From assembly GCA_902583575.1 (NCBI GenBank), contig CACHWY010000003.1, positions 86,962-150,961 of the forward strand: a DNA stretch of 64,000 bases, given 5' to 3'. The notes beneath the pieces were generated by a model that was not told the DNA's origin, did not search any database, and worked only from the letters and a program-made list of their open reading frames with translations. The stretch is from an uncultured SAR86 cluster bacterium. GTDB lineage: Bacteria > Pseudomonadota > Gammaproteobacteria > Magnimaribacterales > D2472. The translations under genes and the position numbers were made by a program. This document shows, in pieces, positions 54,653 to 64,000 of this stretch; the stretch's first letter is position 1; every line of letters starts with the position of its first letter.

Positions 54653-56197
54653 TTAAAAAGTTTGTGTTTTTTTAAAATCTTCAACGAGCTCTTTAAATTG
54701 ATTTTCTATATCATCATTCCAATCACCGGTTGAATTTATTTGTTGCTCTAACTCGCCCTTTTCTGCTGTTAAGTAGCCATGTAAAGCTTCTTCAAAGTCC
54801 AAGATTTTCTCGACTTCTATATCTGCCATATAGCCCCTATCTGCAGCAAATAGACTTAGTGCTTGCTGGGCAACACTCATTGGAGCATATTGCTTTTGTT
54901 TCAGCAGCTCTGTAAATGCTCTACCATTAGCAAGCTGCTGTTTGGTTGCTTCATCAAGGTCTGATGCGAACTGAGAGAAAGCAGCTAATTCACGATATTG
55001 AGCTAATGCAGTCCTGACTCCACCAGCTAATTTTTTCATAATCTTTGTTTGAGCTGATCCGCCAACCCTTGAGACTGAAAGCCCTGGATTAATAGCGGGC
55101 CTAATACCTGAATTAAATAACTCTGTCTCTAAATATATTTGTCCGTCTGTAATTGAGATAACATTTGTTGGAACAAAAGCCGAGACATCTCCAGCAAGAG
55201 TTTCAATAATTGGTAGGGCTGTCAATGAGCCGGTTTTACCCTTAACCTTACCATCAGTAATTTTTTCAACATAGTCTGCATTTACTCTTGCGGCCCTTTC
55301 TAACAACCTCGAATGCAAATAAAAAACATCACCAGGGTATGCCTCTCTTCCTGGAGGTCTTTTTAATAAAAGTGATACTTGTCTATAGGCGACTGCTTGC
55401 TTAGAAAGATCATCATAAACGATTAATGCATCTTCGCCCTTGTCTCTAAAATATTCTCCCATCGTGCAGCCTGCATATGCAGATAGGTATTGCATTGGGG
55501 CAGGATCTGCAGCTGTAGCTGAAACAACAATTGTATGCTCCATCGCTCCGTGTTCTTCTAATTTTTTAACAACGTTTGCTACTGTGGATTGCTTCTGACC
55601 AATGGCAACATAAATACATTTAATACCTGTTCCTTTTTGATTAATAATTGCATCGATTGCGACAGCTGTTTTACCGGTTTGCCTGTCTCCAATTATGAGC
55701 TCCCTTTGACCCCTACCAATTGGGACCATAGCATCAACAGCTTTAAGGCCAATTTGAACAGGCTGATCAACAGACTGACGAGCAATAACACCTGGAGCGA
55801 CAACCTCAACCGGTGCTGCGCTCTCTGCTTGTATTTCACCCTTGCCATCAATAGGCGTACCAAGAGTATTTACCACCCTTCCTAATAAAGCCTCTCCAAC
55901 AGGAACCTCTAACACCTTTCCAGTACAAACAGCTTTTTGTCCTTCAATAATTTCAAGATAATCTCCAAGAACAACTGCTCCTACAGAGTCTTGTTCGAGA
56001 TTAAGGGCCATGCCCTTTGTACCATTTTCAAATTCTATAACCTCACCATACATAACATCTCCCATGCCGTGTATTCTTACAATACCGTCTGAGACGCTCA
56101 CTACGATACCTTCGTTTTTTCTTTCTGCAGAAAGATCAAGGCCAGCAATTTTCTCTTTTAAAACGCTGGAAATTTCTGATGGATTTAATTGACTCAT
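54653..56197 (-). CDS. atpA: ATP synthase alpha subunit
   Basis: 514 residues, non-catalytic F1 nucleotide-binding subunit. Walker A is [33 protein letters not shown] and [14 protein letters not shown] are the family signatures. Full length. Confidence 0.97.
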   Translation of the reverse strand: MSQLNPSEISSVLKEKIAGLDLSAERKNEGIVVSVSDGIVRIHGMGDVMYGEVIEFENGTKGMALNLEQDSVGAVVLGDYLEIIEGQKAVCTGKVLEVPVGEALLGRVVNTLGTPIDGKGEIQAESAAPVEVVAPGVIARQSVDQPVQIGLKAVDAMVPIGRGQRELIIGDRQTGKTAVAIDAIINQKGTGIKCIYVAIGQKQSTVANVVKKLEEHGAMEHTIVVSATAADPAPMQYLSAYAGCTMGEYFRDKGEDALIVYDDLSKQAVAYRQVSLLLKRPPGREAYPGDVFYLHSRLLERAARVNADYVEKITDGKVKGKTGSLTALPIIETLAGDVSAFVPTNVISITDGQIYLETELFNSGIRPAINPGLSVSRVGGSAQTKIMKKLAGGVRTALAQYRELAAFSQFASDLDEATKQQLANGRAFTELLKQKQYAPMSVAQQALSLFAADRGYMADIEVEKILDFEEALHGYLTAEKGELEQQINSTGDWNDDIENQFKELVEDFKKTQTF

Positions 56198-56206
56198 TTT
56201 TTCACC

Positions 56207-56743
56207 TTAAAAATTTAATTGGTTTACAAGTTTATTAACCTTTCCTCTTATTGAAAGGTCAAGTGTTTCATCTCCTATCTTGATTGATAGGCCACCCATC
56301 ATTGCTGGGTCTTTTGAAAAAAATATGTTGGCATCTTTGCCATATTTAGATTTTAATTTTTGTTCTATATCATCTTTTGCTTCATTGCCTGGATCAACGG
56401 CAACAAAAACCTCAATTGAATTTTGTCCCTTATGACTCTCCAACAAATCTTTATAAATAAGATATATAGTCTCAAGCAAATTTAAGCGTTTGTTTTCTGC
56501 TAATATCTCAAGTAATTTTTTAGACGTATCAGAAACGCTTTCTTCAAATAACTTAACTAAAATATCCACAACCTCTTGTCTTGAAAGAACAGGGTTCTCT
56601 ATTGTATTAATAACACCTTCATTTCCTGACGCAGTAGCCATTATTTTTAGCTCTTCTGCCATTTCTTCTAAACCATTAGAATCCTTTGCTGATGCAAATA
56701 AAGCTTTCGCATATGGTCTAGCTAAAGGGGTTAATTCAATCAT
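56207..56743 (-). CDS. atpH: ATP synthase delta subunit
   Basis: 178 residues, the F1-F0 stator connection. N-terminal ARPYAKALFASAKDSNGLEE and C-terminal DPAMMGGLSIKIGDETLDLS are typical. It lies between atpF and atpA. Confidence 0.95.
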   Translation of the reverse strand: MIELTPLARPYAKALFASAKDSNGLEEMAEELKIMATASGNEGVINTIENPVLSRQEVVDILVKLFEESVSDTSKKLLEILAENKRLNLLETIYLIYKDLLESHKGQNSIEVFVAVDPGNEAKDDIEQKLKSKYGKDANIFFSKDPAMMGGLSIKIGDETLDLSIRGKVNKLVNQLNF

Positions 56744-56746
56744 TAT

Positions 56747-57217
56747 TTATAATTCCTCTGCTGCTTTTTTAAGAATATCTTCATGTTTTTCTTTAGAAAT
56801 TTCATCACCAAGAATTTTTTGAGTGGTATCAATAATAATGTCAGACATTTGTTGTCTTAGTTCTTCTTTGGCTTTGTTTGTTTCATTCTCTATAGAGGAT
56901 GATGCCGACACCATTATTTTTTCTGCTTCCGCCTCTGCCTTTAAAGATGCATCACTTACAATTTGAGACGCCCTGGTATTTGCCTTCTCTAAAATATCCG
57001 CCGCCTCTGCCTTTGCTTGATTTAATTCTTTATCAAATGCAAGCTTTGCCTCCTCTAAAGAGTCATCTGCTTTTTTCGCCGCCTCTAAGCCATCAGATAT
57101 TCTCTTTTCTCTTTCTTGCATGACTGAAAGTATTGGTGGGTAAATATATCTCCAACAAATAGCAACAAAAACAATCATTACAACTGCTTGAGCAAGTAGG
57201 GTTGCGTTTATGTTCAT
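56747..57217 (-). CDS. atpF: ATP synthase F0 subunit b
   Basis: 156 residues. One N-terminal membrane helix (LLAQAVVMIVFVAICWRYIY), then a long charged helix forming the peripheral stalk with F1 delta. Length and layout are normal. Confidence 0.95.
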   Translation of the reverse strand: MNINATLLAQAVVMIVFVAICWRYIYPPILSVMQEREKRISDGLEAAKKADDSLEEAKLAFDKELNQAKAEAADILEKANTRASQIVSDASLKAEAEAEKIMVSASSSIENETNKAKEELRQQMSDIIIDTTQKILGDEISKEKHEDILKKAAEEL

Positions 57218-57232
57218 ATCTTCTTATCTACT

Positions 57233-57463
<231 letters not shown>

Positions 57464-57477
57464 CTATAATTTGAGGA

Positions 57478-58712
<1,235 letters not shown>

Positions 58713-58787
58713 AAGATTAAATATTTTATTAATTTTTTCTTGCGAAATTATAAAAATTTATAGTCTTTTAAACAAGCTGTTTTTGTT

Positions 58788-59627
58788 TTAATTTTTGAGT
58801 TTTGAAATAATTGTTTCTAGCTCATCTGAGCTTTTATAAAAAATATTTAATTTGCCGCTTTTTTTATTTCTTGCTTCTATCTCAACCTTATGACCAAAAG
58901 CTTCAGACATCTCTCGCTCAACAATCAAAACATCGCTATCTTTGTGTTTTTTTGAGGTGTTTTTTAGGCCTTTTTTAGAGCCTGATAGTTTGCTTAGGTC
59001 TTTTACGCTTAGTTTATTTTTTATAATATTTTCTGCAGCCGCCTCTGCCTCTTTGGGGTTAAGTGATGCAAGGAGTTTTGCATGCCCTTTTTCTATTTGA
59101 CCAGCAGAAAGCATGTCTAAAACCTTTGGGGGCAAAGATAATAACCTTAATGAGTTGGCAATTGTGCTTCTGGCCTTGCCTGTAGATGTTGCAACCTCGT
59201 CTTGGGTTAAACCAAACTCTCTTTTTAATCTATCCAAACCTCTTGCTTCTTCAACTGGATTTAAATCCTCTCTTTGAAGGTTTTCTATTAGCGCTGATAT
59301 TAAAGCATCTTGATCTTGTTTTTGGTCTATTAAACACGGAATGGTTTTTAGTTTTGCCATTTGCGAAGCCCTAAGCCTTCTTTCGCCAGCAATTACCTCA
59401 TACTCATTGAGGCCTAGCTCCCTTACCAAGATTGGTGAAAGGACCCCTTGTTTTTTTATAGACGCTGTTAGCTCTGCTAGTTTTTCTTTGTCGAAGTTTG
59501 TTCTTGGTTGAAATCTACCTGGTTTTATTTTTTCCAACCCCACCTCTTTAACAAACCTTTGGTTTTGGTTAGACTCTCCAAGCAAAGCATCAAGACCTTT
59601 ATTAAGCGTTTTTTTGTTTTCAGACAT
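58788..59627 (-). CDS. parB: chromosome-partitioning protein ParB
   Basis: 279 residues. ParB/Spo0J CTPase core: [20 protein letters not shown], then [14 protein letters not shown] (GERRxRA motif), then [23 protein letters not shown], and a C-terminal dimerisation end. It binds parS; no parS sequence was seen in the window by eye. Overlaps parA by eight bases. Confidence 0.95.
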   Translation of the reverse strand: MSENKKTLNKGLDALLGESNQNQRFVKEVGLEKIKPGRFQPRTNFDKEKLAELTASIKKQGVLSPILVRELGLNEYEVIAGERRLRASQMAKLKTIPCLIDQKQDQDALISALIENLQREDLNPVEEARGLDRLKREFGLTQDEVATSTGKARSTIANSLRLLSLPPKVLDMLSAGQIEKGHAKLLASLNPKEAEAAAENIIKNKLSVKDLSKLSGSKKGLKNTSKKHKDSDVLIVEREMSEAFGHKVEIEARNKKSGKLNIFYKSSDELETIISKLKN

Positions 59628-60381
59628 ATTCCACCCTTCTAATAAGCTCTCCAGCCAAAGCTAAGTATGCTTTTGCCCCATAAGAGTTAGGCATATATTT
59701 TATACCAGATGTTCCATGGCTGGGCGCTTCTGCTAACTTTACATTTCTGGGTATCAGGGTATTAAAAACCAAGCTGCTGAAATGTTTTTCTAGTTCGTGT
59801 GACACCTCTTTTGCTAAATTATTTCTCATATCAACCATTGTTCTTACAATGCCCAAAACTCTGTTTGATGACATGTTTTTGTTCGATAGGGTTTGAATTG
59901 TGTTCATAAGGCCTGTAACCCCTTCAAGAGAATAGTATTCACACTGGAGTGGTATTAAAGTTCCTGATGCGCAAAAAAGCCCCTCTATTGTGAGTTGGTT
60001 TAATGTTGGCGGGGTGTCCACTATTGTGTAGTCATATAAGTTTGTTATGCCTTTCAGGCTTGTGGCTAAAAAACCTTGTTTGCTGTCGTTTCTGATTGCA
60101 ACCTCTAAAGCTATAAGCTCTTCTCCCCCTGGGATAATTTTGTATTCGTCGTTTGTTTTATAGGTGCACTCTTCTATTGTTTTGTTGTTAAAATAGTGGT
60201 TATAAAGAGTGTTTGCTTCTGTTTGTGAGATGCCTGCTGCTGTGGTGGCATTGCCCTGTGGATCTAGGTCGATTAAAAGAACTCTTCTTTTTGTTGCGGC
60301 CAGGCTGGCTGCCAAATTAACTGCTGTGGTTGTTTTTCCAACCCCGCCCTTTTGGTTAGCGATTGCGATAACTTTGTTCAT
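59620..60381 (-). CDS. parA: chromosome-partitioning ATPase ParA
   Basis: 253 residues. Deviant Walker [21 protein letters not shown], then [16 protein letters not shown] and [10 protein letters not shown]. It forms DNA-bound dimers that move ParB-parS complexes. It overlaps both parB and rsmG, as usual for this compact cluster. Confidence 0.96.
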   Translation of the reverse strand: MNKVIAIANQKGGVGKTTTAVNLAASLAATKRRVLLIDLDPQGNATTAAGISQTEANTLYNHYFNNKTIEECTYKTNDEYKIIPGGEELIALEVAIRNDSKQGFLATSLKGITNLYDYTIVDTPPTLNQLTIEGLFCASGTLIPLQCEYYSLEGVTGLMNTIQTLSNKNMSSNRVLGIVRTMVDMRNNLAKEVSHELEKHFSSLVFNTLIPRNVKLAEAPSHGTSGIKYMPNSYGAKAYLALAGELIRRVEYV

Positions 60382-60964
60382 TGTTTTTTATTATCACTAT
60401 ATTTCTTTCATGTTCTTTGGTGTCTTTATTAATTATTTCACATATGTATTGGTTTTTGTTTATAAGCTTTAATTCTTCTTGAATAATTTTCTTTTTACCC
60501 TTTAAGAGGATGTGTCTGGTTTTTTGGTGGCTGTTGTTTTTTGTAAGCTTAATTATTTTTTCGGCTGAGGTGAAGGCTCTCGCGGTTATAACATCATAAA
60601 CGCCCAGGCTGTTGTTTTCTTTAATGGTTTGGTTAATAGTTTTGGTGTTTTTTAATGAGAGTTTTTCTACCACTGTTTTTAAAAAATAACATTTTTTAGA
60701 GCTGCTCTCTAAAAGGCTGATAGGGTTGTTTGGTAATAAGATGGATAGAAGGATGCCAGGAAACCCTCCGCCAGAGCCCAAGTCTATAACGGACTCTTCC
60801 TCCCCAACCATGTCAAACAAGGGGGCGCAGTCAAGGATGTCTTTTTGATATACCTCTTCGTGGTTTTTTCTTACAAAGATGTTGTGTGTTTGGTTAAACT
60901 CTAGGGCCAGGTTTATGAATTCATTTATTTTTTTGTTTTGGTTTTTTGTGAAGGGTTTATGCAT
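60356..60964 (-). CDS. rsmG: 16S rRNA (guanine-N7) methyltransferase RsmG
   Basis: 202 residues. SAM-binding [17 protein letters not shown] is the family signature, then [15 protein letters not shown]. It methylates G527 of 16S rRNA. It ends in a Lys/Asn-rich tail that overlaps parA by 26 bases. Confidence 0.95.
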   Translation of the reverse strand: MHKPFTKNQNKKINEFINLALEFNQTHNIFVRKNHEEVYQKDILDCAPLFDMVGEEESVIDLGSGGGFPGILLSILLPNNPISLLESSSKKCYFLKTVVEKLSLKNTKTINQTIKENNSLGVYDVITARAFTSAEKIIKLTKNNSHQKTRHILLKGKKKIIQEELKLINKNQYICEIINKDTKEHERNIVIIKNNEQSYRNR

Positions 60965-62804
60965 TTTGTTTTTGCATTTCGTTTTTTTTGAGCTGTATTA
61001 ATATCAGGTTTATTGCTGCGGGTGTTACGCCCTCAATGTTGGCAGCGGACCCAATGGTGTCTGGTTGGCTTGTGTTTAGCTTTTCCTTCACCTCGTTTGA
61101 TAGTCCGTTAATTTTTGAGTAGTTTGTGTTTTTTGGTATTTTTTTTCTGTTTTGTTTTTTTGTTTTTGTTATCTCCCTGAGTTGTTTTTGTATATACCCC
61201 TCGTATTTGGTTTCGGTGATGGCTCTTTTATAAAACCCATCGTTTTGTTTGTTTGTTCTAAAAAGTTTTGTTTTGTTTGCGTCCGTCCTATATAAAAGAG
61301 AAAAGACACTTTTGCTTTCTGGAAGGTTAATTTTTTGGTTTTCTTTATTAATAAAGCTTTTTAATTTTTTGGTTTTTAGTTCTTTGTTTACAAAGTCCTG
61401 GTACTGCTGTTCTTTTTCGGTGTATTGCTTATATCTTTTTTCTTCAACCAAACCCAATCCAAATGCTTTTTTTAACAGTCTTTGCTCTGCGTTGTTTTGA
61501 GACAACATAAGCCTGTGCTCTGCTCTGCTGGTAAACATTCTATATGGTTCTGTTATGCCGTGGTTTGTTAAGTCATTAATCAAAACCCCAATATATGCCT
61601 CGTTCCTCTCCAAGACCAGGCTCTGTTTTTTTTGTATTGCTCTGCATGCGTTTATTCCTGCTATAAGGCCCTGGGCCGCAGCTTCTTCATACCCGGTTGT
61701 TCCGTTTATCTGTCCTGCTAAATAAAAATTCTTAAAAAACTTTGTTTCTAACGAGCTCTTAAGGCTTCTTGGGTCAACAAAATCATATTCAACCGCATAA
61801 CCATATTCCTCTATAACAGACCCCTCTAGCCCTTTGATTGAGTATATAAATTCTTCTTGCGCTTTGTGTGGTAGGCTTGTTGATATGCCGTTTGGATAAA
61901 CTAGATCCTTGTTTATGCCTTCTGGTTCTATAAAAATTTGGTGGCTTTTTTTATCTTCAAACTTGTTTACTTTGTCCTCAATTGATGGGCAGTACCTTGG
62001 GCCTATGCCAATTATATTGCCTGAATACATGGCTGATAAGTGGGTGTTTTTTTTTATTATATTATGTGTTTTCTCGTTAGTTCTTGTGATGTAGCAAGGT
62101 ATTTGTTTTTGGTGTTTTGTTGGCCTGTTGTACAAAGACATCCATGGTGTTGGTTTTTCGCCTGGTTGTTCTTCCATCTTGTTGGTGTTGATGCTTGATA
62201 GTTTAATTCTTGCGGGGGTGCCTGTTTTTAACCTTCCCATTGGTAAATTAAGATCATAAAGTCTTTTTGATAGCGGTATAGCTGAACCATCTCCAACCCT
62301 TCCCCCTTTAGTAACGCTTTCTCCGGTATACATCTTCCCATTCAAAAATGTTCCTGTTGTTAAAATGGTTTTTTTTGCTTTTATTGTTTTGTTTTTTGTT
62401 AAAACACCGTTAATTTGGTTGTTGTTTATTACCAAATCAACAACCTCTTCCTCAAAAACCTTTATATCTGTTTCTTTTATTATTCTTTGGACTGCTTTTT
62501 TATAAAGATCTCTGTCACACTGAACGCGGAGCGCTTGGACTGCATCACCCTTTCTTGTGTTTAGGGTTCTGTATTGGATGCCAGATAGGTCTGTCGCTAA
62601 AGGCATCAATCCCCCCAACGCCTCAATCTCTCTTACAATGTGAGATTTACCCAACCCACCAATTGCTGGGTTGCAAGACATCTGACCTATCGTTTTTCGG
62701 TCAAAGGTTACAAGCGCACAAGAAAAGCCCATCCTAAAAACAGCATGCGCAGCCTCTGCGCCCGCATGGCCGCCCCCAACAACTATGACATCAAACTTAT
62801 CCAT
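60957..62804 (-). CDS. mnmG: tRNA uridine-5-carboxymethylaminomethyl modification enzyme MnmG
   Basis: 615 residues, FAD protein that works with MnmE on wobble uridines. Seen: [48 protein letters not shown], and [17 protein letters not shown]. The coding strand is unusually A/C-rich, giving a Lys/Asn/Thr-rich tail. AT-rich upstream spacer contains TATAAT on the minus strand. Confidence 0.96.
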   Translation of the reverse strand: MDKFDVIVVGGGHAGAEAAHAVFRMGFSCALVTFDRKTIGQMSCNPAIGGLGKSHIVREIEALGGLMPLATDLSGIQYRTLNTRKGDAVQALRVQCDRDLYKKAVQRIIKETDIKVFEEEVVDLVINNNQINGVLTKNKTIKAKKTILTTGTFLNGKMYTGESVTKGGRVGDGSAIPLSKRLYDLNLPMGRLKTGTPARIKLSSINTNKMEEQPGEKPTPWMSLYNRPTKHQKQIPCYITRTNEKTHNIIKKNTHLSAMYSGNIIGIGPRYCPSIEDKVNKFEDKKSHQIFIEPEGINKDLVYPNGISTSLPHKAQEEFIYSIKGLEGSVIEEYGYAVEYDFVDPRSLKSSLETKFFKNFYLAGQINGTTGYEEAAAQGLIAGINACRAIQKKQSLVLERNEAYIGVLINDLTNHGITEPYRMFTSRAEHRLMLSQNNAEQRLLKKAFGLGLVEEKRYKQYTEKEQQYQDFVNKELKTKKLKSFINKENQKINLPESKSVFSLLYRTDANKTKLFRTNKQNDGFYKRAITETKYEGYIQKQLREITKTKKQNRKKIPKNTNYSKINGLSNEVKEKLNTSQPDTIGSAANIEGVTPAAINLILIQLKKNEMQKQNA

Positions 62805-63039
62805 AAAATAATTAAATAATAATATCTATATTATATACTTTTTGTTATTTCTATTGGCTTTGTTAATTTTGTTAATAAGGTGTCAAAAACCCTTAAAAAC
62901 AACATCAAAACACACTTATAAACCAGCCAAGAACCTGTTAAACAAGAAACATTAAAACACTTGATATGTTGTTAGTAAAAACAAAACCACTATATAATAC
63001 ACAAAATACAAACAAGCTAATCAACAACAAGTAAACAAC
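62805..63039. other. AT-rich mnmG-mnmE spacer with strand-composition switch
   Basis: 235 bases with no gene. Near 62880 the plus strand changes from T/G-rich to A/C-rich. A near DnaA-box (TAATACACA, one mismatch to TTATNCACA) is at about 62993, and a TATAAT-like mnmG promoter element lies near 62832. No cluster of DnaA boxes is seen, so I do not call oriC here. Confidence 0.4.
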
Positions 63040-64000
63040 CTATTTACCAATACAAAAATCACTAAAAATATCACCCAAAAGGGAATCGGAGAACTTTTTC
63101 CCAACCATTTCATCGAGATGAGATCGAGCGTTTTTTAAATCTTCTGCAACAAGCTCAATAGATTCACCATCAGACAGCCCCACATAAGATTTATTAAGAT
63201 CTAAAACAACTTTCTTAAAAAGAGCCTCATGCCTATCTCTAATAATGAAATTAAAATCATCCCTCTTAGCACCCATATCAAAAGCAGAAACTATTAGGGA
63301 CTTAAGAGTATCAAAACCAGCACCACTTTTAGCTGAAACACAACAATCAAAATTATTATTTGGTTTATTGATATCAATCTTGTTTTGAATACTTATAAAA
63401 GGCCTGTCACCACACAAACCCACAAAGCGATCAAGAGCAACAGGATTATAATCTTCAAAAACCATTAAGACCAAATCAGCATCATTTATTTGTGATAGAG
63501 AGGCCGCTATACCCGCCTCCTCTATCCTATCTTTTGTATCTCTAATACCAGCAGAATCAAAAACAGAAAAAGAAGAGGCTTCATAAAACAACTCTGAGCT
63601 AATTAAATCCCTGGTTGTGCCAGGGGTTTTAGAAACAAGAGCTCTTTCAAAACCCAACAACCTATTAAAAACAGAGGACTTACCAGAGTTAACAGGACCT
63701 ATTAAAAGGATTCTATTTTTCTCATATCCAAATCTTTTATTAACACAACCCGCGACAAAAGAATCAAACCTATTACAGAGATTTTTAAGATCTTTAAGCA
63801 AAAACCCATCAACATACTCATTGTCTTCATCTGAGAAATCTATATCCCCCTCAACACGAACCCTTATAGAGTCTATTTCTTCCGAAAAAGAGACAACCTT
63901 ATTAGAAAGCTCACCAAACAAAGACCTGCTCGAAAGAACAACACCCCGCTCGTCCGTGCTATCAATCAAATCAGAAACAGCCTCAGCTTCGTTTAAACTT
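63040..64000 (-). CDS. mnmE: tRNA modification GTPase MnmE (5' end outside window)
   Basis: Partial; the frame runs open to the window edge and begins inside LNEAEAVSDLIDSTDE, a segment that lies well inside full-length MnmE. Seen: G1 GPVNSGKSS, G2/G3 region GTTRDLISSEL and DSAGIRD, and the C-terminal FCIGK with the catalytic cysteine. The coding strand is G/T-rich, in contrast to mnmG. Confidence 0.95.
   Translation of the reverse strand, partial: SLNEAEAVSDLIDSTDERGVVLSSRSLFGELSNKVVSFSEEIDSIRVRVEGDIDFSDEDNEYVDGFLLKDLKNLCNRFDSFVAGCVNKRFGYEKNRILLIGPVNSGKSSVFNRLLGFERALVSKTPGTTRDLISSELFYEASSFSVFDSAGIRDTKDRIEEAGIAASLSQINDADLVLMVFEDYNPVALDRFVGLCGDRPFISIQNKIDINKPNNNFDCCVSAKSGAGFDTLKSLIVSAFDMGAKRDDFNFIIRDRHEALFKKVVLDLNKSYVGLSDGESIELVAEDLKNARSHLDEMVGKKFSDSLLGDIFSDFCIGK

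Noticed and set aside
62805-63039. Chromosomal origin oriC between mnmG and mnmE
   Set aside because: Only one near DnaA-box is visible and the composition switch has the wrong polarity for an origin. Not enough to call.

Overview
This window looks like a near-origin segment of a small, AT-rich marine gammaproteobacterial chromosome, most likely of the SAR86 type or a close relative. The lineage is inferred from low GC, very tight gene packing, and the block mnmE-mnmG-rsmG-parA-parB-atpIBEFHAGDC-glmU-glmS. No rRNA gene, tRNA gene, CRISPR array or classical insertion sequence was recognised.

Layout. (1) 1-36.2 kb is dense core metabolism, mostly on the minus strand. It holds lipA/lipB, a TRAP-type solute-binding lipoprotein, uvrD, a HexR-like regulator, a MazG-like hydrolase and several dehydrogenases. 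It also holds a probable lysine-degradation pair (saccharopine-type dehydrogenase plus ALDH7), a diheme cytochrome with a parallel beta-helix partner, an FMO, a sterol-desaturase-like enzyme, and MAPEG, GFA, VOC, YeiH and SMR proteins. (2) 36.25-48.75 kb is a genomic island directly downstream of glmS. (3) 48.75-64 kb is the conserved block glmS-glmU-atp operon-parBA-rsmG-mnmG-mnmE, with mnmE cut by the window edge.

The main discovery is the island. It is a head-to-tail array of nine short cassettes separated by ten copies of the last codons of glmS. Every copy has the pattern AYTCNACNGTNACNRA on the plus strand. Read on the minus strand, every copy encodes S/F-V-T-V-E-stop, the C-terminus of GlmS, with mostly synonymous differences. 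In eight of nine cassettes, the sequence just inside the two bounding sites forms an inverted repeat specific to that cassette. If a cassette were excised as a circle, the joined site would therefore be a glmS-end core between palindromic arms. Two adjacent cassettes share both end modules but carry different cargo, and another cassette has been duplicated.

Cargo is largely defence-like or unknown: a type I restriction-modification system with fused HsdM-HsdS, an MvaI/BcnI-like restriction enzyme with a beta-class methyltransferase and an HTH protein, an HNH nuclease, a possible PD-(D/E)XK protein, a MORN-repeat lipoprotein split at a G8 tract, and small proteins. No integrase or transposase gene is visible, so mobilisation in trans is suspected. 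This is an integron-like or satellite-like cassette system that reconstitutes the glmS 3' end. I do not recognise it as a described system, but I could not search for it.

A second oddity is strand composition. The parB-mnmG block has a G+T-rich plus strand, while both flanks (atpB/atpI and mnmE) have an A+C-rich plus strand, with a sharp switch in the mnmG-mnmE spacer.
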